In this document: piece after piece, positions 10,298-19,530 of the stretch
Numbering within the stretch: position 1 is the stretch's first letter
How the letters are laid out: each line of letters starts with the position of its first letter
DNA from: an uncultured SAR116 cluster alpha proteobacterium
GTDB lineage: Bacteria > Pseudomonadota > Alphaproteobacteria > Puniceispirillales > Marisalimonadaceae
NCBI GenBank assembly: GCA_902615025.1
Contig: CACMNV010000005.1
Location: 34,283-98,282, forward strand
Reading direction: 5' to 3'
Length of the DNA: 64,000 bases
Notes under the pieces: model-generated
What the model saw: the letters and a program-made list of their open reading frames with translations, nothing else
Told to the model about the DNA's origin: nothing
Database searches by the model: none
Program-made: the position numbers and the translations under genes

Positions 10298-11823
10298 TTA
10301 TACTCCAATCTTGAAAAAAGAAATTTTAGTAGTAAATTAATAATCAAAACTAATATAATAATTATTATAAAAATACTAACTCCGTATTTTTTGAACATAG
10401 TGTCTTTTATTTTATTAATCAATTTAAAAGATAAAAGCCCCTCTTCGTTATAGTTTAATTTTTTTAAAACTTCTCCATAAGGATCGATTAAACCAGAATA
10501 GCCTGTATTTGCAACTCTAATCACAGGAATTCCAAACTCTACTGCTCTTATTTTGGCATACTGAAAATGTTGAATAGGACCGATAGTATTTCCAAACCAA
10601 GCATCATTTGTAATATTAATAATTACTGATGTATCTTGGTCCAAAGATTTAAAAATCAGATTACTAAAAAGAATCTCATAACATATTAAAGGAACAAATT
10701 TGTAATATTTATTAATAGATATAGTGTTAATTTGATAGCTGCTCGAAAAATCTATCTTATTTTCAAAAAAATTAAATCTTGGTAATATCTTTCTGAATGG
10801 TACGAATTCTCCAAAGGGGACAAGAATATTTTTACTGTAAATGTTTTTCACTTCCTTTTTCGAATTTAATAATAAAGCAGAGTTGTAATAATTATTTTCA
10901 TAATTGGATATTGTGCCGGTGAATAAAAATTCGTTTTTTTTTGGGTTTAAAAATCTTTGGGATAAGTCCTGAATTAAACTTTTGTCTCTGGGATACAAAC
11001 CCAAAAAAGCCGTTTCTGGCCAAATATTTAATATTGAAAGAAAATTATCATAATTATGTTTTGATTTTGATAAATTAGTCAATTTTAGATGGTGATCTAA
11101 TTTCAAATTTTTTTTCCATTTAATCTCCTGTTTTATATTTGGTTGAATAACATTTATCAAATGATTTTCGTTATAGGAGGGAATGGATTTAGTTGAATAT
11201 CTATCATATGATTTTATAAATAAAAATACTGTTGGAGTTAAAAGAAGAAATATTGGAAATATTGATAATTTCTTATATTTAATAATTAATATCGGTAAGA
11301 TAGTAATAATAAGAAATACAAGATTCATAGAATAGGAACCTATATATGAAAATCCTTGTATTAAAACTTCATCAGATGCAAAAAAACTCCCTGGCATTAG
11401 CCAAGGAAAATTTAACAATTTACCTCTTAAATACTCAAAAATAGATAATAGTATTATAATATTTATATGAATTTCTCCGATTTTTAGTGAAATTAATTTT
11501 GCAAAGAGAAAAGCTATGCACCAGGTTAATGATAAAAATAATGGAAGTAATGCTGCAGCAAGAGGCATTAAAAAAATATAAAAACCTGATTTAACCAAAA
11601 ATGCGTTTGCTATCCAATACAAACCTGAAAAAAACCAACCAAAAGCGAATGAAAATGATAAGTAAAATGCGTCTTTTAAATTACTAACTTTGCAAATTCC
11701 ATATATTGCGAATGAGAAACAAAAAATTAAAGGATAAATTTTATAAGGCTCTAAAGAAAAAGTTGCCAATGCTCCTAAAATAAAAAACAAAGGAGTCTGA
11801 ATTAATAATTTATTAACTCTCAT
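10294..11823 (-). CDS. lnt: Apolipoprotein N-acyltransferase
   Basis: Inner-membrane enzyme that adds the third acyl chain to lipoproteins. A run of hydrophobic segments fills about residues 8-205, followed by the nitrilase-like domain with the catalytic glutamate in IWPETAF (near 270), the lysine before [12 protein letters not shown] (near 333) and the cysteine in PLICYEILF (near 384). A last membrane segment lies near 480-500. The 509 residues are typical. It overlaps corC and metK. Several predicted lipoproteins in this window (32511, 40200, 42577, 60458, 63483) are its plausible substrates. Confidence 0.96.
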   Translation of the reverse strand: MRVNKLLIQTPLFFILGALATFSLEPYKIYPLIFCFSFAIYGICKVSNLKDAFYLSFSFAFGWFFSGLYWIANAFLVKSGFYIFLMPLAAALLPLFLSLTWCIAFLFAKLISLKIGEIHINIIILLSIFEYLRGKLLNFPWLMPGSFFASDEVLIQGFSYIGSYSMNLVFLIITILPILIIKYKKLSIFPIFLLLTPTVFLFIKSYDRYSTKSIPSYNENHLINVIQPNIKQEIKWKKNLKLDHHLKLTNLSKSKHNYDNFLSILNIWPETAFLGLYPRDKSLIQDLSQRFLNPKKNEFLFTGTISNYENNYYNSALLLNSKKEVKNIYSKNILVPFGEFVPFRKILPRFNFFENKIDFSSSYQINTISINKYYKFVPLICYEILFSNLIFKSLDQDTSVIINITNDAWFGNTIGPIQHFQYAKIRAVEFGIPVIRVANTGYSGLIDPYGEVLKKLNYNEEGLLSFKLINKIKDTMFKKYGVSIFIIIIILVLIINLLLKFLFSRLEYK

Positions 11824-12673
11824 TTAATAATTTTAAGCCTTTAATTTTAACCTTAATAATTTTTCTTTTGTCTGAATTTATTATTTCAAATTCTATTTTG
11901 TTCTTAACATCTCTAATGACTTCACCTTTTATTGGGACTCTCCCTGACAAGCTTATTATATATCCTCCAAGTGTTTCAATTTCTTCATTTTTAAATTTAG
12001 ATAAATCCAAACTTAATTTATCTTTTAGAAAATCAAGAGTTGCTCTAGCCTCTACGATTATTGTATTAAAATTTAATTTTTCTATTTTAATTTCAGATGT
12101 TTCATCATGTTCATCTTCAATTTCTCCCACAAGTTCTTCAACTAGATCTTCAATGGTCACTAGGCCATCAATACCTCCATATTCATCCACGACTAGTGCC
12201 ATATGTCTTTTTTTAAGTCTCATCTCATGCAATAAATCTAATAAGCTTATTGAAGGCGCTATAAAAATTGGCTCTTTAAGAATATATTTTATCCTATTTT
12301 GTTTTTTTGAATTTATATTTGCTAAAACATCTTTTATGTGAATGATCCCTACTATATCATCTTTTGTTTCTCCAGTTACAGGTACTCTACTATGATTAGC
12401 CTTTGTTAATTGATTAACAATATCATTAAAATTGTCTGACATTGAGACAGTCACTATATCTACCCTTGGAACCATTACATCAATGGCGGTAATACCTCTT
12501 AGTCCAGCTAAATTTTTTAATAATTCATTTTCATGTTTTTGGGTTTTGTTAACCTCAAGTCTTGAATTAATTCGGCGTGACACAAATTGTTCAAGGTCAT
12601 CGTCTGAATTATAAGATTTAACAATTGTTTTTTCTTTAAAAATGAACTTTAGAATATTAAAAAATTTAAGCAT
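11813..12673 (-). CDS. corC: CBS-domain protein CorC/TlyC family
   Basis: Soluble protein with a tandem CBS pair (about 65-190; MVPRVDIVTV and a second unit around FIAPSISLLDLLHEMR) and a C-terminal CorC/HlyC domain (about 200-286). Family members are linked to divalent cation export or, in older naming, haemolysin. The motif VDEYGGIDGLVTIEDLVEELVG is diagnostic. The membrane DUF21 domain of full-length homologues is absent, as expected for CorC. It sits between ybeY and lnt, the conserved ybeY-corC-lnt order. The cation role is inferred from the family. Confidence 0.9.
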   Translation of the reverse strand: MLKFFNILKFIFKEKTIVKSYNSDDDLEQFVSRRINSRLEVNKTQKHENELLKNLAGLRGITAIDVMVPRVDIVTVSMSDNFNDIVNQLTKANHSRVPVTGETKDDIVGIIHIKDVLANINSKKQNRIKYILKEPIFIAPSISLLDLLHEMRLKKRHMALVVDEYGGIDGLVTIEDLVEELVGEIEDEHDETSEIKIEKLNFNTIIVEARATLDFLKDKLSLDLSKFKNEEIETLGGYIISLSGRVPIKGEVIRDVKNKIEFEIINSDKRKIIKVKIKGLKLLNES

Positions 12674-13229
12674 AAGGATTTTTAATTCCTAAATTCTTTA
12701 ATATTGAAATTTCAATTTTTTCCATCTTTATTCTTTCACTATCTATTTCGTGATCATATCCTAAGATATGTAAAATAGCGTGTAAAAAGATATGCATAAA
12801 ATGATCTTTAAATAAAACATTATTTATCCTTGATTCACAAAAAATTCTTTCCATAGATATTATTATTTCACCTAAATGTATTTCTTGTTCAGTATTTTTA
12901 AAATAATTATTTTTGTCTATCATTGACTGAAAGGATAACACGTTTGTAGGCTTATTAAGGTTTCTGTATTTAAAGTTGATTTCTTTAATCTCTTCATCAT
13001 TAGTAAGAAGGATAGAGAAATTTATTTTTTTTTTTTTTAAAAATGCACTTGTATATTTTTTAACATTCGAAAACAACAGATCAAATTTTTTAATTTTACG
13101 CAAATAATAAATTTCATTATAAAAATCTAGGTGTTTAAATTTAAACTCTAAGGTAAATTTATTTTTTTTATATAAACTTGCCTTTTCTGAAGACATTCTT
13201 TTACTTAACAAAAAATTATCACTTTTCAT
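12666..13229 (-). CDS. ybeY: Endoribonuclease YbeY
   Basis: Zinc-dependent endoribonuclease for 16S rRNA 3' maturation and ribosome quality control. The metal motif HX3HX5H is intact (H150, H154, H160 in HAILHILGYDH). At 187 residues it is about 30 longer than the E. coli protein because of a basic N-terminal extension. A run of 14 thymines (13025-13038) encodes a lysine run at residues 65-68. It overlaps phoH by 11 bases at its start and corC by 8 at its end, in the usual phoH-ybeY-corC arrangement. Confidence 0.95.
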   Translation of the reverse strand: MKSDNFLLSKRMSSEKASLYKKNKFTLEFKFKHLDFYNEIYYLRKIKKFDLLFSNVKKYTSAFLKKKKINFSILLTNDEEIKEINFKYRNLNKPTNVLSFQSMIDKNNYFKNTEQEIHLGEIIISMERIFCESRINNVLFKDHFMHIFLHAILHILGYDHEIDSERIKMEKIEISILKNLGIKNPYA

Positions 13230-14214
13230 AAGCGCTTATAATTTCTGAAACTATTTTATGACGCACCACATCTTTTTTATTTAAATTAACAAATTTAATT
13301 GTTTTTAGATTAGAAAGTTTTTTTTTGGCTGTACTTAATCCTGAATCATTAATGTATTTTATATCAATCTGTGTAAGGTCTCCATTAATGATCATTTTTG
13401 ATCCATTACCTAAACGAGTTAGAATCATTTTCATTTGAATTGATGATGTGTTTTGAGCTTCATCTATAATAATAAATGAATTTTTAAAAGTTCTACCTCT
13501 CATAAAAGCGACAGGAGCAATTTCAATTATTCCTTCTTGTATTTTTTTTTCAACTATTTCGAAAGGCATCATCTCGTATAAAGCATCGTAAATTGGTCTA
13601 AGATATGGGTCAACTTTGTCTTTCATATCACCAGGTAAAAAACCTAAATTCTCTCCTGCTTCTACAGCGGGTCTAGATAAAATTATTTTATCAATATGAC
13701 CTTTTTTTAAAAACTGTACTGCTTTTGCAACCGCTAAATAAGACTTGCCTGTACCAGCAGGACCAAGACCGAATATTACATCATACTCATTGACAGCTTG
13801 TATATATTTATTTTGACCATCACTTTTAGGGTAAATAGTTTTTTTCCATGTATCTATTGAGTTTAATACTTTTGACGATGTATCAACAGAATTTTTATTT
13901 TTTAACATTTTATACTCAGATTCAAAAATTGAAAAATCTATACTTTGAACATTTTTTTTATTTAATAATAATATATCATAAACTCTATTTATCAAATCTT
14001 CAGCTAATTCCACATTATGTTTTTTTCCAACAATAAGTAACTTATTTCCAAAAAAAGTAATCTCTACATCTATAATCTCATTAAGTTTATCTATGTTTTT
14101 AGAATTTTCGCCAAGTAATGTATTTAAGTCATCATTAGAATTAAAAATTAATTCAACTTGCGAAAGGTTTCTATGACTTAATGATTTAAAATTTTGGGTC
14201 TTAGTTTTAAGCAT
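13219..14214 (-). CDS. phoH: PhoH-like ATPase (YbeZ)
   Basis: Cytoplasmic P-loop ATPase of the PhoH/YbeZ family, thought to work with YbeY in RNA metabolism. An N-terminal KH-like part (about 15-85) precedes the ATPase, with Walker A GPAGTGKS at 151-158 and Walker B-like SFIIIDEAQN near 248. The 331 residues are normal for alphaproteobacteria. The ATG overlaps the miaB stop and the end overlaps ybeY, so miaB-phoH-ybeY are translationally coupled. Confidence 0.95.
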   Translation of the reverse strand: MLKTKTQNFKSLSHRNLSQVELIFNSNDDLNTLLGENSKNIDKLNEIIDVEITFFGNKLLIVGKKHNVELAEDLINRVYDILLLNKKNVQSIDFSIFESEYKMLKNKNSVDTSSKVLNSIDTWKKTIYPKSDGQNKYIQAVNEYDVIFGLGPAGTGKSYLAVAKAVQFLKKGHIDKIILSRPAVEAGENLGFLPGDMKDKVDPYLRPIYDALYEMMPFEIVEKKIQEGIIEIAPVAFMRGRTFKNSFIIIDEAQNTSSIQMKMILTRLGNGSKMIINGDLTQIDIKYINDSGLSTAKKKLSNLKTIKFVNLNKKDVVRHKIVSEIISAYEK

Positions 14215-15562
14215 TTTTTGTAAAAGAACCTAATAGACTGTTCTGATTTGATTTAATAATTTTAACATCTAACATAGATCCAATTAATTTTTCATGATGT
14301 TTTTTAAATGGCAAGTTTTCTTCATCAATATAAACAGTTTGGTTATAAGGAGACCTCCCCAACAACTGATTATTTTTGTTTTTATCTGTAATTAAAATAG
14401 GAAATTCTAAACCCTCCATATTTTTATTAAAAGCTAATTGATAATGGTTAAGTTTACTTTGAATTTGATGAAGCCTAATTTTCTTAATATTTTCGTCAAC
14501 GATTTCTCCAAACTCTGATGATTTTGTCCCTGGTCTTTCTGAGTACATAAAAGAATATGAACTTGCAAACTGAACTTCATTTATAATATCTAATGTTTTT
14601 TTATGATCCTCATTAGTTTCGCCTGGATGACCTACAATAAAGTCTGATGAAATCGCAATATCCTCACAGTATTTTCTTACTAATTCAATTATTTTCAAAT
14701 ATTCTCTAGCAGTATGTCTTCTATTCATTTTTTTTAAAATATTATCTGACCCTGATTGTATCGGCAGATGTAAATAAGGCATAAGTTTATCAATATTTTT
14801 GTGTGCTTTTATCAATTCTAGATCCATATCAAGAGGATGAGATGTAGTGTAACGTATAGATAAAATTTCATCGATTTTTGCAATATCTTCTATCAAGTGT
14901 CCTAAGGTATAAGCTTTACTTTCATTTGTGTTGTCTCTCCAAGCATTTACATTTTGACCAAGTAATATAATTTCTTTAACTCCATTTTGAGCCATTATTT
15001 TTATTTCATCCAATATAGATTTTCTTGACCTTGAATATTCTGGACCCCTTGTAAAAGGAACAACACAAAAAGAACAAAATTTATCACAACCTTCTTGTAT
15101 TGTTACAAAATCTGACACTTTTCCTATTTTTTTATCAAAATTAAGATGATCAAATTTTGGAATTTCAGGAAATTTTAAATTTATTTCTTTTTTCTTTGAA
15201 TCTTCGTTTATCTTTTTAAGCAATTTGGGGAGTTCTGTGTAAGCCTGTGGGCCAACCACTAAATCCACCCAAGGTGATCTTTTAGTGATCTCTTTTCCTT
15301 CTGCTTGTGCGACACAGCCAGCAACAGCAATAATTGGTTTAATTAAATTATTATTTTCATAAATTTTTTTTATTCTTCCTAAATCAGAATACATTTTCTC
15401 AGCTGCTTTATCTCTAATATGACATGTATTTAATATTACTAAATCAGCTTCTTTAATATTTTCAGATGTTTCATAACCATGCCCATTTAACAAATTAGAC
15501 ATATGATCGCTATCATAGAAGTTCATTTGACAACCATATGTTTTAATAAATAATTTTTTCAT
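14207..15562 (-). CDS. miaB: tRNA-2-methylthio-N6-dimethylallyladenosine synthase
   Basis: Radical-SAM methylthiotransferase acting on i6A37 of tRNA. The N-terminal UPF0004 domain carries cluster cysteines at C11 (KTYGCQMN), C47 (LNTCH) and C82 (VAGCVAQ). The radical-SAM motif CDKFCSFC lies near 158-165, and a TRAM domain ends the protein (about 375-440). GRSPYNQTVY and the length of 451 fit MiaB rather than the related RimO or MtaB. It is first in the miaB-phoH-ybeY run and lies 38 bases after a PlsC-type gene. Confidence 0.96.
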   Translation of the reverse strand: MKKLFIKTYGCQMNFYDSDHMSNLLNGHGYETSENIKEADLVILNTCHIRDKAAEKMYSDLGRIKKIYENNNLIKPIIAVAGCVAQAEGKEITKRSPWVDLVVGPQAYTELPKLLKKINEDSKKKEINLKFPEIPKFDHLNFDKKIGKVSDFVTIQEGCDKFCSFCVVPFTRGPEYSRSRKSILDEIKIMAQNGVKEIILLGQNVNAWRDNTNESKAYTLGHLIEDIAKIDEILSIRYTTSHPLDMDLELIKAHKNIDKLMPYLHLPIQSGSDNILKKMNRRHTAREYLKIIELVRKYCEDIAISSDFIVGHPGETNEDHKKTLDIINEVQFASSYSFMYSERPGTKSSEFGEIVDENIKKIRLHQIQSKLNHYQLAFNKNMEGLEFPILITDKNKNNQLLGRSPYNQTVYIDEENLPFKKHHEKLIGSMLDVKIIKSNQNSLLGSFTKNA

Positions 15563-15600
15563 AATATAAAATAATTTGACAAACTTTTTTTAAACCTAGT

Positions 15601-16377
15601 TTAATAAAAATTATCAATAGCATGATGTAAGGTATAAGTCATATCTTTTCTATTTGTAAAATCTTTTCCATTAAGAGGTGGTAAAAATGTTATTTTAGCT
15701 TTAATTGAAAATAATTTTAAGACATTAATTAAATGAGGTTTTAAATCCATATCACCATACCAAGCAATAATAGGTTTTAACCATCTATTTAAAGGCATTC
15801 CATTTATACTTGTATAATTAATTACAATTGGTTGAATCAAAATATTTTTTTGTTCCAAAGAAGTTAGTAAACTTGACTTGAATTTAAGAACTCTTATTCC
15901 GTCAGATGTAGTCCCTTCTGGAAATAAAATAATACTGTCTCCTTTAGAGATAAAATCATAAATTATTGATTTATTTCTTTTCAAAAATCTTAAATTTCTA
16001 TTAATAAAAATCGTATTACCTACCTTAGATAAATAACCAAAAATTGGCCAATTAGAAATCTCATTTTTTGCAATAAATCTTCCATTTAGTGTAGATCCTA
16101 AGACAGGAATATCCAGATATGAAAGATGATTTGATACATAGAGTTTTGGTACATTATTTAGATTACTTTTCCCTACGACCTCAACATTTATATTTATTAG
16201 CCACAAAAGTAATTTATGGAAAATTTGAACTATTTTTTGACTTGCTCTTTTTGAAACAAATTGTAATAAAGTTTTTAAAAAAATTAGAAATATAGTTAAA
16301 AAAACAAAAATAAAAAATTTAAGATAAAAAGTTCCTTTATCAACAAAATTTATTTTTACGAAATTTAGTTTAGACAA
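15601..16377 (-). CDS. PlsC-family O-acyltransferase (possible OlsA)
   Basis: Membrane-bound acyltransferase of the 1-acylglycerol-3-phosphate acyltransferase family. It has one N-terminal hydrophobic segment (about 18-40), the catalytic HX4D as H84-D89 in NHLSYLD, and the second motif FPEGTTSDG near 152-160. The start is a TTG directly after an in-frame stop; no better start is visible. It follows an OlsB-like N-acyltransferase by 12 bases. That pairing is the ornithine-lipid arrangement (OlsB makes lyso-ornithine lipid, OlsA adds the second chain), so it may be OlsA rather than a phosphatidic-acid enzyme. The family is certain; the substrate is inferred. Confidence 0.82.
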   Translation of the reverse strand: MSKLNFVKINFVDKGTFYLKFFIFVFLTIFLIFLKTLLQFVSKRASQKIVQIFHKLLLWLININVEVVGKSNLNNVPKLYVSNHLSYLDIPVLGSTLNGRFIAKNEISNWPIFGYLSKVGNTIFINRNLRFLKRNKSIIYDFISKGDSIILFPEGTTSDGIRVLKFKSSLLTSLEQKNILIQPIVINYTSINGMPLNRWLKPIIAWYGDMDLKPHLINVLKLFSIKAKITFLPPLNGKDFTNRKDMTYTLHHAIDNFY

Positions 16378-16389
16378 TTATCACTCATG

Positions 16390-17265
16390 TTAATTTAAAA
16401 ATTTATTCTGGTAACGACTAACGATTTTTTCAGTTAACATTATTACACAATAATCAATTGTTTCAAATTCCCTATCTATATAAAAATTTTCACTAACCAT
16501 TCCACCCGCTCTTAAATAACCTTTTATTAATGGAGGTAGCTTATTTAATGTAGTCGAGTCGTTAATGTTTTTATTAAATGAAATTTCGTTGCTTTGAAGT
16601 GATTTAACATCATAATCTTCTGGCAACCTATAACTTTCATATAATAAAGAAAATTCGTCCTTAAATTTACTTGGGTTAGTCCCATGAAAACTAGCACATC
16701 CCATTAAAATTTTAATTTTATACATCTTAATGTAATTTGATATTCCTTGCCATAGTAATTTTAGTATAATACCAGATCGATATTGAGGGTGAACGCATGA
16801 ACGACCAAGCTCTAAAATGTCTTTACTAGAAAAATTCTTCTTTAAATTTGATATATCAAATTCTTGTTCTGTATAAAATCCTCTATATAACTTTGCACAA
16901 TTTCCTCTTAATAATCTGTAGGTTCCTATTACATTATCTCTAATTTCTCGATTATTATCGATTATTATTAAATGATCAGATATTTTATCATAAAAATCGT
17001 AGTCTCTTTGTAATAAGAATTTAAAACTTTTTTTCTTAATTTTTTTTTCTTTAAAAAAGATTTTGTATCTTAATGATTGAGCTTTTTTAATTTCAAAATT
17101 AGATTCTGCAATTTTGATTGTAAAATTTTTAAAAATTATTGGTTCAAATTCACTTTTAATTTTTTTAATTATTCTTTTTTTTCTAATTATAGAAGATATC
17201 GTTTTCTTTGTCTTAACAAATAGATTTGTATTAACAATTTGATTTAATAAGGCTAAATTTTGCAT
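16390..17265 (-). CDS. OlsB-like GNAT N-acyltransferase
   Basis: Belongs to the GNAT-fold group that includes OlsB, the ornithine N-acyltransferase using acyl-ACP, often annotated as hemolysin-like. The clearest signature is ELGRSCVHPQYR (152-163), followed by LLWQGISNYI and the MGCASFHGTNP segment (near 188-198). A basic, helical N-terminus (about 15-45) precedes the domain. The 291 residues are typical of OlsB-type proteins. The adjacent PlsC-family gene supports ornithine-lipid synthesis. Without residues proven to select ornithine, the substrate remains an inference; the main alternative is another amino-acid N-acyltransferase. Confidence 0.78.
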   Translation of the reverse strand: MQNLALLNQIVNTNLFVKTKKTISSIIRKKRIIKKIKSEFEPIIFKNFTIKIAESNFEIKKAQSLRYKIFFKEKKIKKKSFKFLLQRDYDFYDKISDHLIIIDNNREIRDNVIGTYRLLRGNCAKLYRGFYTEQEFDISNLKKNFSSKDILELGRSCVHPQYRSGIILKLLWQGISNYIKMYKIKILMGCASFHGTNPSKFKDEFSLLYESYRLPEDYDVKSLQSNEISFNKNINDSTTLNKLPPLIKGYLRAGGMVSENFYIDREFETIDYCVIMLTEKIVSRYQNKFLN

Positions 17266-17315
17266 ATGATATATTTGATTATCAATTTTACAGTTTTATT
17301 AAATGTAAGTTACAA

Positions 17316-17747
17316 TTAATTGACATTTTCTAGTTTTAATAGAATTGCATCAGACTTTTGCTTCTTATAATAATTTTTTCTTAAACCAATTTTTAAGAAA
17401 TTTAACCTATGATAAAACATTATCCCATTTATATTATTTGAAGAAACTTCTACAAAAATGTTTTTTAAATTTAAACTTATCAGATATTCCACTAATATTT
17501 TACCATAACCCATATTTTGAAATTTTTGAAGAACACCAATTGAAATTATATCACAGTCACTTTTATTCAAAGAGAATTGTAAAAAACCTATAATTTGCTT
17601 TTTTAAAACTAATTTAATAAATCTAAAATTTTCATTTGATAATGTTTGATTAAAAAAATTTAATTTAGTTTTATTTAAATTTAACTGATTTTCTAATTCA
17701 TTTATTTTAGGTAAATCTTTTAATATAACTTCAGATATTTTAAACAT
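17316..17747 (-). CDS. rimI: RimI-like N-acetyltransferase
   Basis: GNAT-fold protein of 143 residues; RimI acetylates the N-terminal alanine of ribosomal protein S18. The acetyl-CoA loop appears as VLQKFQNMGYGKIL (about 72-85), and the C-terminal VSSNNINGIMFYHRLNF (about 101-117) is the usual end motif of RimI. I choose the ATG at 17745-17747, one base after the tsaB stop; an upstream in-frame start would only add tsaB-overlapping residues. The tsaB-rimI pairing is conserved in many bacteria and supports the name. The sequence is divergent. Confidence 0.8.
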   Translation of the reverse strand: MFKISEVILKDLPKINELENQLNLNKTKLNFFNQTLSNENFRFIKLVLKKQIIGFLQFSLNKSDCDIISIGVLQKFQNMGYGKILVEYLISLNLKNIFVEVSSNNINGIMFYHRLNFLKIGLRKNYYKKQKSDAILLKLENVN

Positions 17748-17748
17748 A

Positions 17749-18465
17749 TTAGTTTGTTGATGGTGACTTTCCATAAAGAGGATCAAATTTTTTTTCTAAA
17801 AAATTTATATAATTAGTATGACTTATTTTATTATTATCAATCAAATCCAATAAATTGATGATAATTTCAAGTATATTGGATCTATCAACTATTTGAATAT
17901 TTTTAAAAAATGATACTTCATTAGGATTTGCACCTAAATAAACAGAATAAACATTTTGAATAGATAAATTTAAAGTTTCTAAATAGGTACCAATATGATC
18001 TAAGTCGATATTTTTAATATCTGACAAACATTTAAGAGAGAATAAGAAGTTTTTTTTCTTTTGATATATTTGGACAAAGTGATCTTTAGAATAATTTAAA
18101 ATTGACAGGATGTATGTATTATCATTTATTTTAGCTTTAAGATTTAAATAAGAAGCAATAACGAATAAGTTATTTAAACCGATAAATTTTGTCCTTGTAT
18201 ATTTATTGAATTTTAAAGCCTTAACATAAGATATGATTCTCCTAATGATTGAAAAACCTCCAGGGCCACAACTATAAAATACATTGTTAAAACATACTTT
18301 ATTTGAAATAAAATTGGAAACTACCTTAAAAAATTTATCCTCATTATCATCTTCTATAATATTAAATTCCTTGACTTTGTCTAATTTTGAATTAACAACT
18401 AATGCTAATGTCAATATTTCAGAATAGCCAAATATAATTAAAGAATTTTTATTAATATTTTTCAT
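17749..18465 (-). CDS. tsaB: tRNA t6A synthesis protein TsaB (divergent)
   Basis: ASKHA-fold partner of TsaD in making threonylcarbamoyl-A37 of tRNA. It is recognised mainly from FYSCGPGGFSIIRRIISYVKALKF-type spacing (about 85-108), a degraded form of the family GPGSFTGLR segment, and from its place before rimI. The usual N-terminal AIDTS motif is not preserved; FGYSEILTLAL occupies that place. I prefer the ATG at 18463-18465 (238 residues) over a TTG two codons upstream. This ATG shares bases with the start codon of the divergent deacetylase gene. The protein could be a degenerate or fast-evolving TsaB. Confidence 0.72.
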   Translation of the reverse strand: MKNINKNSLIIFGYSEILTLALVVNSKLDKVKEFNIIEDDNEDKFFKVVSNFISNKVCFNNVFYSCGPGGFSIIRRIISYVKALKFNKYTRTKFIGLNNLFVIASYLNLKAKINDNTYILSILNYSKDHFVQIYQKKKNFLFSLKCLSDIKNIDLDHIGTYLETLNLSIQNVYSVYLGANPNEVSFFKNIQIVDRSNILEIIINLLDLIDNNKISHTNYINFLEKKFDPLYGKSPSTN

Positions 18466-19513
18466 GATCAATTCTAAACTTAATTTTAAAATTTTATTAA
18501 TATTTAATTTTATTTTTATTTATTTATTTACTCCAAATATATCTTTTTCTGAAGATAAATTTATAAATAAAATTAATCATGCAAATATTTTGATGTATCA
18601 TAGATTTGACGAAAATAAATATCCAACTACAAATACTACAATTGAACAATTTATTACACATACAAATGAATTAGTTAAAGACAAATACGACGTAATTAGG
18701 CTTGATAAAGTTATTATGGGATTACAGGGAGAAATTAGTTTAAAAGATAGGACTGTTTCTATTACTATAGATGACGCATATTTATCTGTATATACCAAAG
18801 CTTGGCCAATCTTAAAAAAATTAAATCTACCTTTTACATTGTTTATTTCAACTGATGTTATTGATAATAATTTTTCAAACTATATGAATTGGGATCAAAT
18901 CAGAGAACTAGTTGACAATGGTGTTTTAGTTGGAAGTCAAACAAAATCACATCCTCATTTGCATAGATTAAGTAGTAAACAAATATTAAATGAGATTGAG
19001 TATTCTAACAAGCGCTTCATAAAAGAGTTAGGATTTAAGCCTAAATTATTTGCCTATCCTTATGGAGAATATGATAACAAAACTATAGAAATTGTTAAAG
19101 GTTCTGGATTTGAAGCAGCCTTTGGGCAACATTCAGGAGTTGCGCATATATCTTCAGGAATTTTTGAACTACCAAGATTTGCTATGAATGAAAATTATGG
19201 GGATTTAACAAGATTAAAACTTGCTACGAATGCACTACCTATCATTATTCAAGACATAAGCCCTGAGAATAATTTTCTTAAAGTAAATCCTCCAGATTTT
19301 GGCTTTACTCTTAGTCCAAAAATCAAACCAATGAGAGCCGTTAGATGTTTTGCAAGTAATGGTATTGTTACAAATACTAGAAGAATTGGTAAATTAAGAA
19401 TAGAAGTAAGATTAGAAGAAAAATTCCCTAATGCTAGAGGAAGAATAAATTGTACAATGGCAGCTGAAGACGGCAGATGGAGATGGTTTGGAAAACAATT
19501 CGTAACAAAGTAG
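18464..19513 (+). CDS. Secreted NodB-type polysaccharide deacetylase with altered metal motif
   Basis: A hydrophobic N-terminal segment (about 8-25, cleavage possible near residue 29) predicts export. The NodB-like domain begins with ILMYHRFDENKYP (about 42-54) and has the catalytic aspartates in TIDDAY (101-106), GSQTKSHPHL (157-166) and AYPYGEYD (197-204). In the second motif the first metal-binding histidine of HTxxH is a glutamine (Q159), while H163 remains. Residues 260-349 form an extra C-terminal domain, unrecognised, rich in beta-like segments and ending WRWFGKQF. A peptidoglycan or polysaccharide substrate is likely; activity is uncertain. It is a plus-strand gene between minus-strand blocks. 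Confidence 0.82.
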   Translation: MINSKLNFKILLIFNFIFIYLFTPNISFSEDKFINKINHANILMYHRFDENKYPTTNTTIEQFITHTNELVKDKYDVIRLDKVIMGLQGEISLKDRTVSITIDDAYLSVYTKAWPILKKLNLPFTLFISTDVIDNNFSNYMNWDQIRELVDNGVLVGSQTKSHPHLHRLSSKQILNEIEYSNKRFIKELGFKPKLFAYPYGEYDNKTIEIVKGSGFEAAFGQHSGVAHISSGIFELPRFAMNENYGDLTRLKLATNALPIIIQDISPENNFLKVNPPDFGFTLSPKIKPMRAVRCFASNGIVTNTRRIGKLRIEVRLEEKFPNARGRINCTMAAEDGRWRWFGKQFVTK

Positions 19514-19530
19514 AAAATTATTAATTTTCT
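19512..19530. terminator. Possible bidirectional terminator hairpin
   Basis: A perfect inverted repeat of nine bases per arm (AGAAAATTA and TAATTTTCT around one T) spans the junction of two convergent genes and includes both stop codons. Its A/T-only stem would be weak, so a terminator role is only a possibility; convergent placement is the main support. Confidence 0.3.
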
